From Cryptomeria japonica (Eukaryota; Streptophyta; Pinopsida; Cupressales; Cupressaceae): 64,000 nucleotides of DNA. Location: assembly GCF_030272615.1 (NCBI RefSeq), contig NC_081413.1, positions 22,942,501 to 23,006,500 of the forward strand. Reading direction: 5' to 3'. Numbering within the stretch: position 1 is the first letter of the stretch; every line of letters begins with the position of its first letter. The notes under the pieces are model-generated. The model did no database searches. It was not told the DNA's origin and worked only from the letters and a program-made list of their open reading frames with translations. A program made the position numbers and the translations under genes. This document shows positions 23,313 to 36,590 of this stretch, piece by piece.

Positions 23313-25033
23313 ATGGCTTCTCAAGGTCCTTGGGGGAATGATTTTGGTTTGTTGAATTTGACTCCACCTCTACATTCTTTTCCTAATGGTTCACGAAAGA
23401 ATATTCCAATGTTCTACGAGGATGGTACAAAACATCCAAATGAAAATCTTGATAATTTTTACACTCATACGGTGTTCTTGGAGATGAACATGAAAATGTT
23501 TCAATGAGGTTATTTATTGAGACATTCTAAGGTGGTGTTGTTGACTAGTTCTACCATCATGCACCACAAACCATCAACAATTGGAAGATACTCAGGACAA
23601 AGTTTGAAGAGAGGTTAAATCCTATAGAAGATGCTCATGCATTACTAGTACAATTGAATAAAACAAAAAACAAACCATAGGAACCCATGCAGGAGTTTAT
23701 AGAAAAATTTAACACATTGTCTAGTATAATTCCAGTGGTGGTTCAACTCACTACTGAAAATTTGAAGTGCTTCCGCATCAATGCTCATTTGCCTAAGGTG
23801 AGTTTCTTGTTGAGAAGAAAAACTTTGAGAGATCTTGCAGTTTCACAAACCCTATCAATTGACACTGAAGATGATCTTATCCTTGTGAGTAAGATAAAGA
23901 TAGAGCCAAATGGGTCTAGAGAAAATTATCCTTTGGAATCATTTTCTACTAAGAGAATAGATCCCATGGTGCATAGGCTATCTAATGAAGTTGTAGCCCT
24001 TAAGAAGAAGTTATCACAAGTTTCTTTTATCTCTTACAGAGATATCCCAAGGACTTATCCATATATTTCTTCTAATTGTGATGCAAGGAACCAACACAAG
24101 CTTCCATCACCATCAAAAAAGATTGTACTCGAGACACCGTCAACAAATAGAGCAGTGGGGAATACTCAATCTAAACAAAGTAATCTTGCTAATATCTTCC
24201 AAGAGGAGGAAGAATACATAGATGGTGACTTCCATATCTGATCAATGCATTATCAAGAAGTTGTTGAGAAAGATACCATGTGGAATAAATATCGAGGTGA
24301 TGAAAGTCACTTTTCCAAAGTGTTAGTAAAGGAAGACAATCATATCATGAGATGTGAAAATATAGACATGCATGAAGGTATCATTCGAGTTGAAAAAAAT
24401 GAGAATTCACTTTTATTTCATGGTCATGAAGTTAGACATACTGTGCATGTGGAAGATAACAAGGAACTTAATAAAGACTTGTTCACAAGCATGATAGAGG
24501 AGTTCCGCTTAAGTCTTGATGACAACTCAATATCTCCCAAATCTAAAGTTTCTGAAAAACCTGATGAAGCAAGAAATTTAGCCATGTTTTCACTTGAACC
24601 ACATGAGGAAATTCATTCCACTCAGTATGAGGTTGTGGTTGACGAATCAATTAATAAAGGCACAACGAGAAAGAAGAGCTCAGAGTTTGTCATAATAAGG
24701 GGATGTCTTATAAGAAATCTAGCTTGGTTGGAAGCTTACAAGATGTCAAAGGCCACACTTGTTCCTAAACATGAAGATATAGTTGAGAGTGAGACCAAAG
24801 ATCCTTTGGTAGCTGAGCAATCCTGGTTCATTGATTCACTTTGGATCAGTAGTACATATGATCAACTTGAGGAGGCAAGTGGATTTATTCATTTCTTCCA
24901 AGGAATAGTGTATCATGCCATGGTACTATTGGTTGTGCTTCATCTACACCAGATGGTCTATGATCCTCTCAAACATGACACCTTATTGAAGAAGGGAAGC
25001 TACTTTGGAGTACCAGTTAATGGATTAATTTAA
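23313..25033 (+). pseudogene. T4 gag pseudogene
   Basis: Starts with ATG at 23313 (MASQGPWGNDFG). The capsid region has IPMFYEDGTKHPNENLDNFY and, after a frameshift near 23500, a DWFYHHAPQTINNW-like stretch and FEERLNP (23540-23640). A stop at about 23678 is followed by an open run 23687-25033 with one in-frame stop (24239-24241). The middle has a gag-type EPMQEFIEKFNTLS. The C-terminal 260 codons (24245-25033) are acidic with no protease, zinc knuckle or polymerase motif that I can see. It resembles Ty3 Gag rather than a host gene because of its position after a primer-binding site and before an LTR. The C-terminal half is unassigned. Confidence 0.75.
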
Positions 25034-25277
25034 ATAATTTCTTGTTGTTGGTTAGTTTGTAGGCTAGGTTAGTTTCCCTCTCCAATAAGTGTAGTTGCAC
25101 AAAGTTGAGTCTTGTTTCAGTCGATTGTTTTTAGTTAAGTCTTGTCATTATTTTGTCTTTTATGTCTTTTGTTGCTTGAATCTATAGCCTAATGGATGAT
25201 AAAGGAACTTAAATTTTGGGATTCTTCTCCCTTCAATCATTCCAGTGATAGAAGAAAGTTCCCTAGTCAAAGCCAGT
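25034..25277 (+). other. T4 internal 3' end
   Basis: About 240 bp of T-rich noncoding DNA between the gag stop and the 3' LTR. A short purine run (GATAGAAGAAAG, about 25237-25248) may be the polypurine tract, but it is not adjacent to the LTR start, so the tract is unsettled. Confidence 0.5.
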
Positions 25278-25328
25278 TGTTTTTCTCATTTTTGGCTAAG
25301 TCACAAAAATAGGACAACCCCTACAAAT

Positions 25329-27649
25329 TTTTAGACACAATGCACCACTGAGAGAGGGGGTGAATCAGTGGTTCTTAATGTTTTTCCCTTCAACTAACTT
25401 AAGTGAGTATACCGGTTATGGGATCTAACACAATGGACACATACCAGTTAGTGAGGAGACCAACTCAAAATAATCACATACAAAGAGGCATCTCATAACA
25501 CTAGGATGTACGAGGAAAACCCAAGATGGGAAAAACCTCGGTGAGAAATGTTGTTGGAGTCTACTGCTCCAAGAAAGCCTCACAATGAAAACCATGTTAC
25601 AAAGTTTAGGGCACCAACCCAAGAAGCACCAACCCCTGACTTTAGGGCACCAACACAAGGAGCACCAACCCTTGTCTTTAGGGCACCAACCTAAGGAGCT
25701 ACAACCCCTACCTGATGTATGGGCTACAACCCAAAGGAGCTACAACCCCTGCATCGAGCTACAACTCAGTGTTCAGAATATAAAGATCATATACATGAGT
25801 TTTTATCTTGTTACAAGTGAATCTTAAAACCATTTCATACAATCTTCCCTGTCGGTAAGGTACCTCCTTAGCCTTACTAGTTCTCTGCTCACTTTGGCTA
25901 AATGTCCACCAACTAAGTCCCTATCTTTCTTGATCTTCTCTTCTTACTCACTGCTCTCTCTCTTCTCACTACTGCTACTTACCGGTTCACCTTTCTCTCT
26001 GTTGATTCTCACCTCCTTTAGCTCTCTGCTGCTCTCCACAAGTACCATACTTAGTTCATTCTATGCCTACCTACTCTACAACTTGCTTCACCTTTGTTGT
26101 GCTGGTATGGACACTACTACTTCTACTCCTCTACCAGTTGAACACTTCAACCTAGTTCTCCCTCCTTCTTACTCTCTTCTCATATATTCGTGGAGCACTT
26201 CATTGTTTTGCTCTTACATGCAGAAGTAACACTTAGTCACTTTGCAAGAACATGATATTCTACCATTCAGTAGCACGAAGTATCTCTTAGGCTCACGTAT
26301 TTATAACCCAGACTTCCCGCCAAAAACTAATTCAAACTTGGCGCCTTAGGTTTTTCTTAAATGGTCACAAGACACATCAAATCCAATCAAATCTGATAGG
26401 ATCACAACTCAGAGATGTCTATCTCCACATATCTACAAATTTTGTGCCTTCTAGAACATGCCTTCCTTCTTCAGTAGCGTGTAATCAATCTTTTGGCTTT
26501 TCTCTGTCAATCGCCATAAATGGCCCATCTGTATCCTTCAGCTACTTCAATCTGCACAAGCAACCTATCCTGGATCTCGAGCCGCACAACTCTGCAACTC
26601 AACCTTGAGCTTTGCAGTCACCATTAATTTTGGACCAATCACAACTACCTCACCAACCTTACTTCACCGACCTATGCAGGTTTCATCGGCTACTTCAGCT
26701 TCACGTGGCATCATAGTTGGTATCCACCTCATCACACTACTTTGTCGGTTTATCTTGGTCACCGACCACACACTCTATCGGCTCCTCTTTACTTCCGGTT
26801 AACTAATCATGCTGGTATCTCACATTCTACCAGTTCACTCATCATGTCTGCACTTGTTGAGTTGCCGGTGGAAAACCTAAACCGGTCTTCAGACATGTCT
26901 ATCCAAATAATGCACGTTTCTCATAGATGGGACTCTTCTACACCTGCACCTTATCCATATTACCATTGAGAGATATTGATGACACCAAGTCATAACACTC
27001 CAAATGTTCCACAACAACCTTCCTTCAGCATCCTGGTATCCCATGTATATTCTGGCAGACTCACTAGCATTCTTATTTATTAAACCAATTATCCTCTCAT
27101 CTAGTTTGTCAAGATGACAAACACACCATCTCAACTCCTCATTCTTCCTTCATTGTCTTGGTGACACATCTTGTTTATCCAGTGTGCATTTCTGATTTCA
27201 TACACTGGAGACTTCCTTATCTTCCACTTGTACAACTGGTCTTTGTATTCAATCATCTACCCATCTTATGAAATCGTTTTATCTCTATAGGTGTGAATTT
27301 ACAAAGGGGAGGATACAACATCTACATGACATATGTCATCATGAACTTAGAGGAAACATTCTCTGTCAATTTATCACCTAGCCAGTGATAGCTTCTTCAA
27401 CCGATGGGAGTCCTGCTAGTCAACCTCACACAAGCAATCTGGTGGCCTGCTCAAACTTCTCTAGTGTTGATGTCAACCAAACACTATTCTGCCACTTCAG
27501 TATAACCAATTCTCATCATGTAATCTCTTCATACCAGTTGACATCAAACTCTAATGCCACCAACCTCTTGTTTACTAATTTATATCAATGTTAGTGATAC
27601 CGATAACATCCTATATCAGTTTGACATCAATGACAATACAATGCCAACA
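25329..27649 (-). repeat. C2 3' LTR
   Basis: 2,321 bp. On the + strand it starts TTTTAGACAC (TGTTAGACAC in the other LTR) and ends AATGCCAACA. Includes short repeats of GGGCACCAACCCAAGGAGC and GGAGCTACAACCCC at 25600-25760. Aligns along its whole length with the two parts of the 5' LTR. Confidence 0.9.
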
Positions 27650-27661
27650 ATCTCCCCCTTT
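27650..27661 (-). promoter_or_regulatory. C2 polypurine tract
   Basis: ATCTCCCCCTTT on the + strand, that is AAAGGGGGAGAT on the element's strand, directly beside the 3' LTR start TGTTGGCATT. A second AAAGGGGGAGAAA-type run lies at about 27707-27719. Confidence 0.85.
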
Positions 27662-28999
27662 GGCATTGATGTCAATACATGTAGTATCGGGTATACTATA
27701 GTAACTTTCTCCCCCTTTGACAACAATGGTAAAGGGCACTACCAGGATAACATTTCTCCTTGCATCCACCGAGCACTATCATGAATCTTTCTCCCCTTAT
27801 TACCAGGTGCATCTCCCTTTTGAAGATTATGCACACCATCATCTCAAACATCAACACTTGAGATGGAAAGCTCAGGTACCAAACAACCCTTTACAGCAAA
27901 CACCGGTCTCTCTCCTTCTTTGAGCATCTACTTGATCTTCTTCTGTATTCAGTCTATCAAATATCAATCTGAGGATATAGCTCTGAACTGCCCCTGAACC
28001 ACATATTTTTGGTCTTCATTTTTCATCTACCAGATTTCAAAATGGTACTCACCTAGCTACCTGTAACCTCTTCATACAAAGAGAGATAATATACTGACAG
28101 TGCCCTTGCAGGTAACCTATCCAACCGATTGACTCATAAAGATACATCCACATGAGATCAGCTACCAGACCAATACATGTCATTCAGGTCCTTTCCAATA
28201 ACACTTGAGACATAACCACATCCATTCAAGCCATCAGAGTTACTGCAATGATCCCTCAACTCATTGACTTACATGACTTAGCAACATTGGTAACATGCTT
28301 CGCATACTGGTCTCTTGTCTCTACCGGGTCACTTTCCTATCTACCTTTGTTTCCTGGTTCTAGTTTCCTCTGCTACCATTCATTTCACTTGTAGTAGTAG
28401 ACCATCTTCCATATGTAGTCAAGGCGGTAACTACTCACACACACTATCATATTATTTTATTCCTCTTACCGGTAGCAGCTTGTTCATCTCCTTGACCACC
28501 TACAACTAAGGGGTGAATGATTTGATCAATATGTAACTCTCCCTAAGTCTTGTGTCTCCTTTAAGCCATAAGAAATAACATCTGTTCATTTGATGCACAA
28601 TACCAATCCATGGTCCTATTTTCTCGCTTCTTCCTCCATGCCTGTTTGGTTTCACTTTTCTTCCCCTTTTCAGCCTGGGGAACATGTTTCATCTTCTCCT
28701 GCTGACCAATGCTTACACTTCCATTTTAGCACCAAGACAAAAGGTAGTGTTGTAGAAGCACACCACATCCATGCTAACCTCATGACATGGGAACCTTCTA
28801 TTGTACCTATTTGCTCTTCTTCTTCTTGTCATGTCATTGTGGCCATCTGTTGAATTCCTTAGATACCTTACATGATTAGGAACACCACTCATCTTGTTCC
28901 ATGTAGGTCTCTACTTCTTATATCCTTTGTAACTACTTCCATGCTGAGCATGACTATTCAACTGGTTGTTATAGAACTGCAAGTTTTTCGTTCTTCAAT
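27662..28999 (-). other. C2 internal 3' region without pol
   Basis: About 1.3 kb where a copia pol gene would be expected. I find none of the integrase, polymerase or RNase H motifs in the minus-strand frames. Pol appears to have been deleted or replaced before the element inserted. Confidence 0.6.
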
Positions 29000-30384
29000 C
29001 ATAACTTCTATGTCTAAGTCTATTGCAGTTATGACATAAAACATTAGCAATACCGAAAGAGGGGGTATACATTCTTCTTCCCCTAGATGGATTATTCTCA
29101 TGTGCATACAATCTATAGCCATTTGATTTATTATGCCTAGGAAGAATGCTCTGTCAATTCTTAGGCCTCATTTTACATTCTTCTACCCTATGGCCATAAC
29201 ATTTGCATCCAAAACAATAACTAAAGAGAGGAGGCTTATTACTTACAAATTTATTTTTCCAAACATGAGGTGTTCTTACCGGTTTGGCATCTGCATTTTT
29301 CTTTCTTTGAGGAAGGATCTAGGGTTGTCCATTCTCTATAGATCTTTCATCTTTTCTCTTCTTCTGCCATGCTTATCTTGACTTGGTGGCAGCATCATTT
29401 CTTTGTCTTCTACCGGTAGGAGGTCTTCCCTTATTCATGCTACCAGTAACACTATCTTCCCTCATCTTTCATTTTCCTTTCAGATCTGCATTGTTTCTCC
29501 ATGCAACATCATTCTTCATTCTCATCTTGAGTTCATCTTGACATTTCTCAAGTTATTTTCTGAGATTCTCCATCTCTTCCTTCATCTTCTGAGATTCCTT
29601 GTCCTTTGTTTCCACTTCTAGCTGGAGCTCCTCACATTTCCTCTCCTTATCATCAAAGACTGACTTCAACTGACCAATCAATCCTTTTACCTCTTCAATT
29701 TGAGATGTCAATATATAGATATTTCTATTTGATTCTTCAAGACATATTCTCAACTGGCTGCATTCATCATGAACTGAAGCTTTGTAATTTTTAAAATCCT
29801 TTCTAACACTTTGCAACTCATCTAGTGCACTTACTATTTCAAATTCAAGATCTACTTCGGCTTCATATTCATCATCATTCCCCAATATATCTTGCCAGTG
29901 GGATCTATCAGTCTTGTCACACTCTCATGTGTGTGCATCACTTTATCTCTCTTGTGCCATGAAGATATGAGTTTCCTCTTCATCGAAACTAGACCACCTA
30001 ACGGATCTGATGTCAACACTGTCGCTTGTGTCAACATTGTTTTTCTTCATGCTTCCACAATCCGATTCAACAGTGCATGGCTCATTTCCATAAAGCATCT
30101 TCAGTTTATCCCATAGACTCTTTGTTGTTTTGCATCTGTCCACCTATGAGGAGACATCATTAGTGAGCCCAATAAGTATAGACTTCATGGATTCTTCATT
30201 ACATATGTGTCTTCTTTCTTCTTCAGTGCTAGTGGGGGGACATACATTCCTAGGGAGACCATTTACAAATACCATCCAGACATCAAACCCTGGGGAGCAT
30301 AGGAAGACTTCCATTCGGCAACTCTAAATAGAATAGTTTGATCCATCAAACACTGGAGCAGGGATTGACACTAAATAGACCATT
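29000..30384 (-). pseudogene. C2 copia gag pseudogene
   Basis: Start ATG at 30384. FDGSNYSI with a stop replacing the usual Trp near 30320, then SLWDKLKMLYGNEP (30110-30070), typical of copia Gag. A coiled-coil region (29885-29553) is rich in Glu, Lys and Leu and unbroken for 110 codons. Two zinc-knuckle sequences follow: C-x2-C-x4-H-x4-C at about 29215-29172, and a second near 29030 with its last Cys lost. Several stops and frameshifts between the segments. Capsid protein that would package element RNA in the cytoplasm. Confidence 0.8.
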
Positions 30385-30440
30385 GTGTCCTTAGGCCAGA
30401 ATCTACCCTAATTGGAGTACTCTTCTAACTGAGAACCTAT

Positions 30441-30452
30441 GCTCTGATACCA
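30441..30452 (-). promoter_or_regulatory. C2 primer-binding site, initiator tRNA-Met
   Basis: GCTCTGATACCA on the + strand, that is TGGTATCAGAGC on the element's strand, the standard plant copia site complementary to initiator tRNA-Met. It lies two bases from the 5' LTR start at 30455. Confidence 0.9.
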
Positions 30453-30951
30453 ATTGTTAGACACAATGCACCACGAAGAGGGGGCTGAATCAGTGGTTCT
30501 TAATGTTTTTCCCTTCAACTAACTTATGTGAGTATACTAGTTATGAGATCTAACACAATGGAGACACATCGGTTAGTGAGGAGACCAACTCAAAATAATC
30601 ACACCCAAAGACGTATCTCATAACACTAGGATGTATGAGGAAAACCCAAGATGGGAAAAACCTTAGTGAGCAATGCTACTGGAGTCTACTGCTCCAATCC
30701 AGCCTCACAATGAAAACCCTGTTATAAAGTTGAGGGCACCAACCCCTGACTTTAGGGCACCAACCCAAGGAGCACCAACCCCTATCTTTAGGGCACCAAC
30801 CCAAGGAGCTACAACCCCTCCCTAATTTATGGGCTACAACCCAAAGGAGCTACAACCCCTGCACCGAGCTACAACTCAGTGTTCACAATATAAACATCAA
30901 ATACATAAGTTGTTTGTCATAACCCTCTTTTTGGACCTTGATATGACTTGC

Positions 30952-31000
<49 letters not shown>

Positions 31001-31026
31001 GTTATTGTTATTATTATTATTATTAT
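30952..31026. repeat. (ATT)n microsatellite
   Basis: About 75 bp of ATT/TTA repeats with two GTT interruptions, close to the L1 left end. Confidence 0.95.
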
Positions 31027-32496
31027 ATTAATTTTTTGAGTAATGTTAGAAAGAAAAGATAAATTGAAATGAGGTTGAAGATTTTAAATAAAAAGGAATA
31101 ATTTATTTGAAAAATGCTTATTTTCTCAATATCCTAATTGAACACATGGTGTAGGAGAAATAAGAAGATTCTAGAAAAGAAATTTAAAATTTAAAATATT
31201 AAAGAATAAATATTATATTTAGCAAATATATGACATGGGAGTTACAAAATTATTCTATGACAAGAATAATTCTACTCATGGCATTTTTATGACAAAGGAG
31301 TTACAAAATGCATTTTTGGAGGAGAATTCAAATTTGAATTTTGAATTCATGGTCAAATGTAACCGCCACTATGACAAGTTGTAAGGAATATGTCTTGCAT
31401 GAAATAGTTTCAAATTCAAAATTTAATATGCATGTAACCCCCACTTTTGCATGAAAAAAAAAAAGAATGTGACTCAATTAATTCCTTTAGTAGTGGGAAA
31501 ATGACTCCCTTTCTATATAATGGATTTCAATTTTCAAAATAGTAGTTCATAGTTTTTGGATGAAAAGTATTATGGAATTCTTCATGTTAGTAGTAGGATT
31601 TTGTGAACACTTTGTAAGGTAGAAGATAGGATTTTTAAAGTCTCTCGGAGGAGATTCTATCAAGCCACAAGGAAGTGTTGAAAAATATTAGCTGAGAGAT
31701 TGAAGTCGATTCCTACAACAAGTTCTTCGTCCAATCTAGGTTCCCCCTTTTCCATTCAGTTGTTGCATGTACGAATCTTGTAATCTTCAAAAGAAATCTC
31801 TTTTTAATCTCTTTTAGCTTTTTTTATTTATTTATTATTTGAAATCTTTCTTTTTAAAATAAATTATCTCTCAATTATTTCGATAGAATAATAAGAGAAA
31901 TCCTTTTTCCTATCCTATTTAGTTTCCATGTAGGAAAATATTTGATATTAGATTTTTTTTCTGAATATGCAAATCTCATTTAAATTTTTTTCAAAGAGAA
32001 AATAAATGATCTAACTTTTAGGAATAAAATAATATAAGTAAATACCTTTGTTTTATTAAAAAGAAATCAAGATAAAAAGGGAAAAAAATCATGTGCTTTT
32101 TCCCTGTGTGAAATCTTTCCTCAAAATATGCATTGTATAATTTATCTTCTGAGAAATCTTTCTCTGGGTGAAAACTTTACCTCAAAATATTAATTTAGCC
32201 CAAATATTTTATACAATTTATTTCTCTGGTAAATTTTCCTCTCTATGAAACTTTACCTATCTATTTCAAATGCATCATGTGAACTATTTGTTTGAGAAAT
32301 ATTTTCTCATTATGAAAACTTTATCTCTTTATCTCAAATGGATTTTTCTGAGAAATATTGAATAATTTGTATTCAAGTGTTTATTCTCCTCCCAGAATAA
32401 TTTACTCCATATGTTTTCTTGACTCTCAGCATATTATTCTCCTCTGTTAAATTACCTCTCAGATTTATTTAACCTCTGCATTTAAACAAAATGAAT

Positions 32497-32604
<108 letters not shown>

Positions 32605-35600
32605 CTCTGTGTTTATTTCTCTAGAAAATTTGTCTTCTAAAAGTATAATTTGTGAAAAGCTATCTCTCTATGAAATTTTTGAATTTTTTTAATTCTCAGA
32701 GTGAAATCTGTAAAATCTGTAAAATCTATCTCTCTTTTTTTTATTTCTCAAAGTGAAATTAGTGAAAAACTCTCTGTGAAAATCTTCATTTTTGAAAATA
32801 AAATCTGTGAGTTCTACCTCTCTGTGAAATCTTTACATCTCAAAATTATGATCTGTGAAATTCAGCCCTTTGTGTACAAATATCTTTGTCTATTTATCTC
32901 TAGAATACTTATCTACCTTTGTCTATTATCTCTGGATTACCCATAAACAAGAAATTTTATCTAATAAAAATAGGAAAAATAATAATAATAATAAACCCCA
33001 AAATCATTATATATATATACACAATACCTTTTTTTATGATTGTTCAATATAATAATTATATCTTTATTTTTCCATGGGTTAAAAGAAAAAGCTTTTTGAT
33101 GTTTCCTATTTTAAATAATTCTTTTTAGTATCCTCTCATACTATATTAAGAGAAAGCTTATTTTTTTTAGTGTTATGAAATAATTTTATTTATTTATTTG
33201 AGTTATTTAATAAAAAAAAAGTATTTTATTAGTTGAAGATAACTAAAATTTATTAGTAATAATTAAAATTATTTTATTAAAGGTAAAGGAAATAATCATA
33301 TCTTTTTAAGATTATTTAGTTGAAATGTATATATATTTAAGTTGTTAGCAAAGATTTATTTGTATCATTGGGATTAATTTTCACATTTGAAAATTAAAAA
33401 GTATTCATATTGGTTGAATTGATTTATAGTTAAGCATTACAAATAATTTTAATAGTTAAAAATTGGTTCAATTTATTTAGAATCTAAGGATTTATTCTTA
33501 AGTGTAAAATATAGTATTAAAGAAAAAATTAAAGTGGTAATAAATTTCCTATGGAGGAGGACGACAAATGTAACTCATGATAAAAGAGTTTGATATGGAA
33601 ATTTAAGCTGTAAATGTGGACCTTCCTTTTAATAAATACTTTATCTATAAAGATCTCACTATCTTCCTCAAAGATGGGAAAAGAGCCTTTGGGGGTTTTA
33701 AAGGATAAATATTGCATAAGGAAATGGTCAAATTACACTTGTGGAATTCAAATAGATAATTGAGCATTAAGAGATTTATTATAATGAATTAATCCTTCTT
33801 AGGATGTAGATAAAACGGTTAAATCTCCTTATTAAATAAAATAGTTGACTTAAGAAAAACAAAAGAAAGGGAATTGACATTGCTCTGATGCATCTTGGGA
33901 AGCTTTTGCACCATTGAAATTATTCCAAGTATTGGATTCTCCCTTATTAGTTAGTCTCAAATGGAACCTAGTAGTAAATGGATTTCCCCAAAACATTCAA
34001 TACATTTCAAATATTTAATTTCTTCATTTCGAAACTGCCCCTTTGTATATTTAAATTTGTACAAGTATTATGGAATAAAATAATTTACCTACTATGTAAA
34101 TGTGCTTAGATTCATAGCACTCTTCATGTATTTCGATCAATATGAATTTCCTTCAATCCAAGAAGTCGAATATTTGATTCGTCTCTTTGTAATATTTCAA
34201 AGCATAGAGGATGGTCATTTCTATTAATGGTTAAAAACATTTACCTTCTTGCTATAAAGAAACATAGGGCTAGTAAAGGAGAAGTTACTTTTATATTGCA
34301 AGTAATTAGTCTAGATATATTTGATTAACATTTAAGTTTCGAAATGATTTTCATACAATCTAAAGGGTATAATCTACTTTGGAAGAATAGTAGTATTAAT
34401 CAAGGTGTAAAGAAATTTTATTTGAAAACCAAAATAGTTTAGTAAATGGGTGTGACAAAAGTTGAAATCTTTTACGTGAGATTATTAAACCCGACTTACT
34501 TTGCAGGCCTCAAATTTAGTACTTATCTCTAATTTATAAATTATCTAATGAAACTTACCTTCGAAGATGAACAAAGTTAGGATTCGTTGTTCTAAGATTA
34601 TTGGGTTCTATCATTATTTAGCAAATGAGTTTTCAAGAAAACCACCCCATGATCACTTGGAGAGTAATATAATAAATTTTAATTGAAGTACATTTTAGGA
34701 GCAAGCATTAGCTCACTTCTAAGAATTTGGAATTGAAGAGGTTGTTATATGTAGGAAATATCTAAGGATAAAGTTAGCTTTACTTCAAGTGGAAGAAATA
34801 GTTAGTTATCTCTTGTAATCTTGCAAGGAATTCACATTGGTTGTAAAGCAACTAGAGGAAGATTGATTCAAATTGCTTAGGTTCTTTATTTTAGTTGATT
34901 AGGAAGTATTAGACTCTCTTCTAATCTTATTTTCAAACAATTATTGTTAATAGTTCTTTTCTTTTTTTCTTCAAACAAGTGAATATTAAATTCATTTCCA
35001 AAGTATTATTATTAGATAATTTATTTTTCTTTAAGCAAATTAGTACCTTTCAAGCAATAAGATTCATATTTAAAGTAAGGTTATCATTTGTAGAAAATAC
35101 TTAAAGATAGAATTCATGTTGCTTCAAGTGGAAGAATTAGTTGGTTATCAATAATGCGGTTACTTTCAAGCTCATTAATATTAAGGTTTTCTTTCAATCC
35201 AGTAAGTGTTAAAATTCATTTCTAAGGCCTTCCACCTAGGCATTGGATTTTCTTAAGAAATTTAGTATTTCAATCTTTTTCATTAGATATAATTTTACAA
35301 GTTTCCAAGCAAAAATTCCTTGTATATTATAGTTTTATTTTCATGATTGTATTAGTATATTGCTTTACAAAAGATTTGTGAATTCAAAATTAGATTCCTA
35401 GTTAGAAAACTAAACAAGAGGATATGAAACCACAACCTTAGCAGCGTTCGGTATCTATGGTGCCTCGAGGTCACGCTTACGGGTAATGCCATCATGTTGA
35501 ACTACTGCACTTAACACCTAATAAAGCTGCAATAACGACGTCTGTGGCATCATCCCTATAAATCGTCGGGGAGAAATAAGGCTCATATGGAAGTTAAAAA

Positions 35601-36384
35601 AATTCAAGGGCCGGGTAATCCCCCTTGGATTGATAATCTAAAAAGATAATTTTTAAAATGAATTTACATCCGCTCAGTTAAACCTTAGAAAACCCCATTA
35701 GGGTTTGGTGGTGTATGATAATTTAAAATTTATCTATCTTGATGATTTTTCAAAGTATGATAACGGATTAAGGGTGACGTATTTAATAGGAAATAGGACT
35801 TAGTTGTTTTAGGCCACAAGCATGAGGCCACCTTGAGCTTTTTTGCTATAGAGATACGATCGTGGGTAGAAACCATAGAGAAACTGTCTGGGACATTGAC
35901 CCTAGAAAGGGTTGTGTACTCACCAAATAGTTTACATTAAACCATAGTTAGAAACTAGAACTGCATACTTTACGCCTTGATCACGTGCCAAAACGGGTAT
36001 GTAGGCAGTCTAGGGACGAAGTTGTCCCTTGTACTCAGGCATTCGAGGATGGGGATTAGGATTGGTTATTGGTGAGTAGTTGGTTCTTGAAGCTCCTTAG
36101 TCTTTTAATCAAATGGTGCAAATAATAATTGAAAGGTTAAAATTAATTCAATGCATACTCAGAAGGAATCTCGTATGGATTCGCTTGACTTCCCAAGGCT
36201 TTAGGCCAAATTTTGAGGTGGAACTCAAGCTTGTTTATGTAATTATTTTAATACTCCTAAGGACGGCGACCTCGGTGCACTCCTAGTAGGGGAGTGTAGT
36301 CTTTAGAGAGTGGCTCAAGACCCAGATGGTCCTGATGAGTCTAAAGTCTCTGGCTAGAGCATATCCTATTCTTATGAATAGATG

Positions 36385-36590
36385 CCTACCTCATTTGGGT
36401 AGATGCCTATCATGGATTGGATAGATGAAACCTCCTGTCCCGTATGGATAGATGCCTAATCTGTATGGTTAGATGCCTAACTCGTATGGTTAGATGCCTA
36501 GTCTCATATGGATAGATGCCTAACCCGTATGGTTAGATGCCCATCCCGGTTGTATGGATGCCTATCTCATTTGGATAGATGTACCTAAGT
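36385..36590. repeat. TAGATGCCTA minisatellite in L1
   Basis: About nine units of roughly 21-24 bp, of the form TAGATGCCTAACTCGTATGGT or close variants, near the L1 right end. Confidence 0.85.

Noticed and set aside
24245-25033. A 262-codon acidic frame considered as a host gene
   Set aside because: It follows in the same frame as the T4 gag with one stop between, and sits between a primer-binding site and the 3' LTR, so it belongs to the element.
28590-28853. Plus-strand frame inside C2 considered as a gene
   Set aside because: Opposite strand to the element's gag, no domain, and similar frames occur by chance in this T/C-rich stretch.
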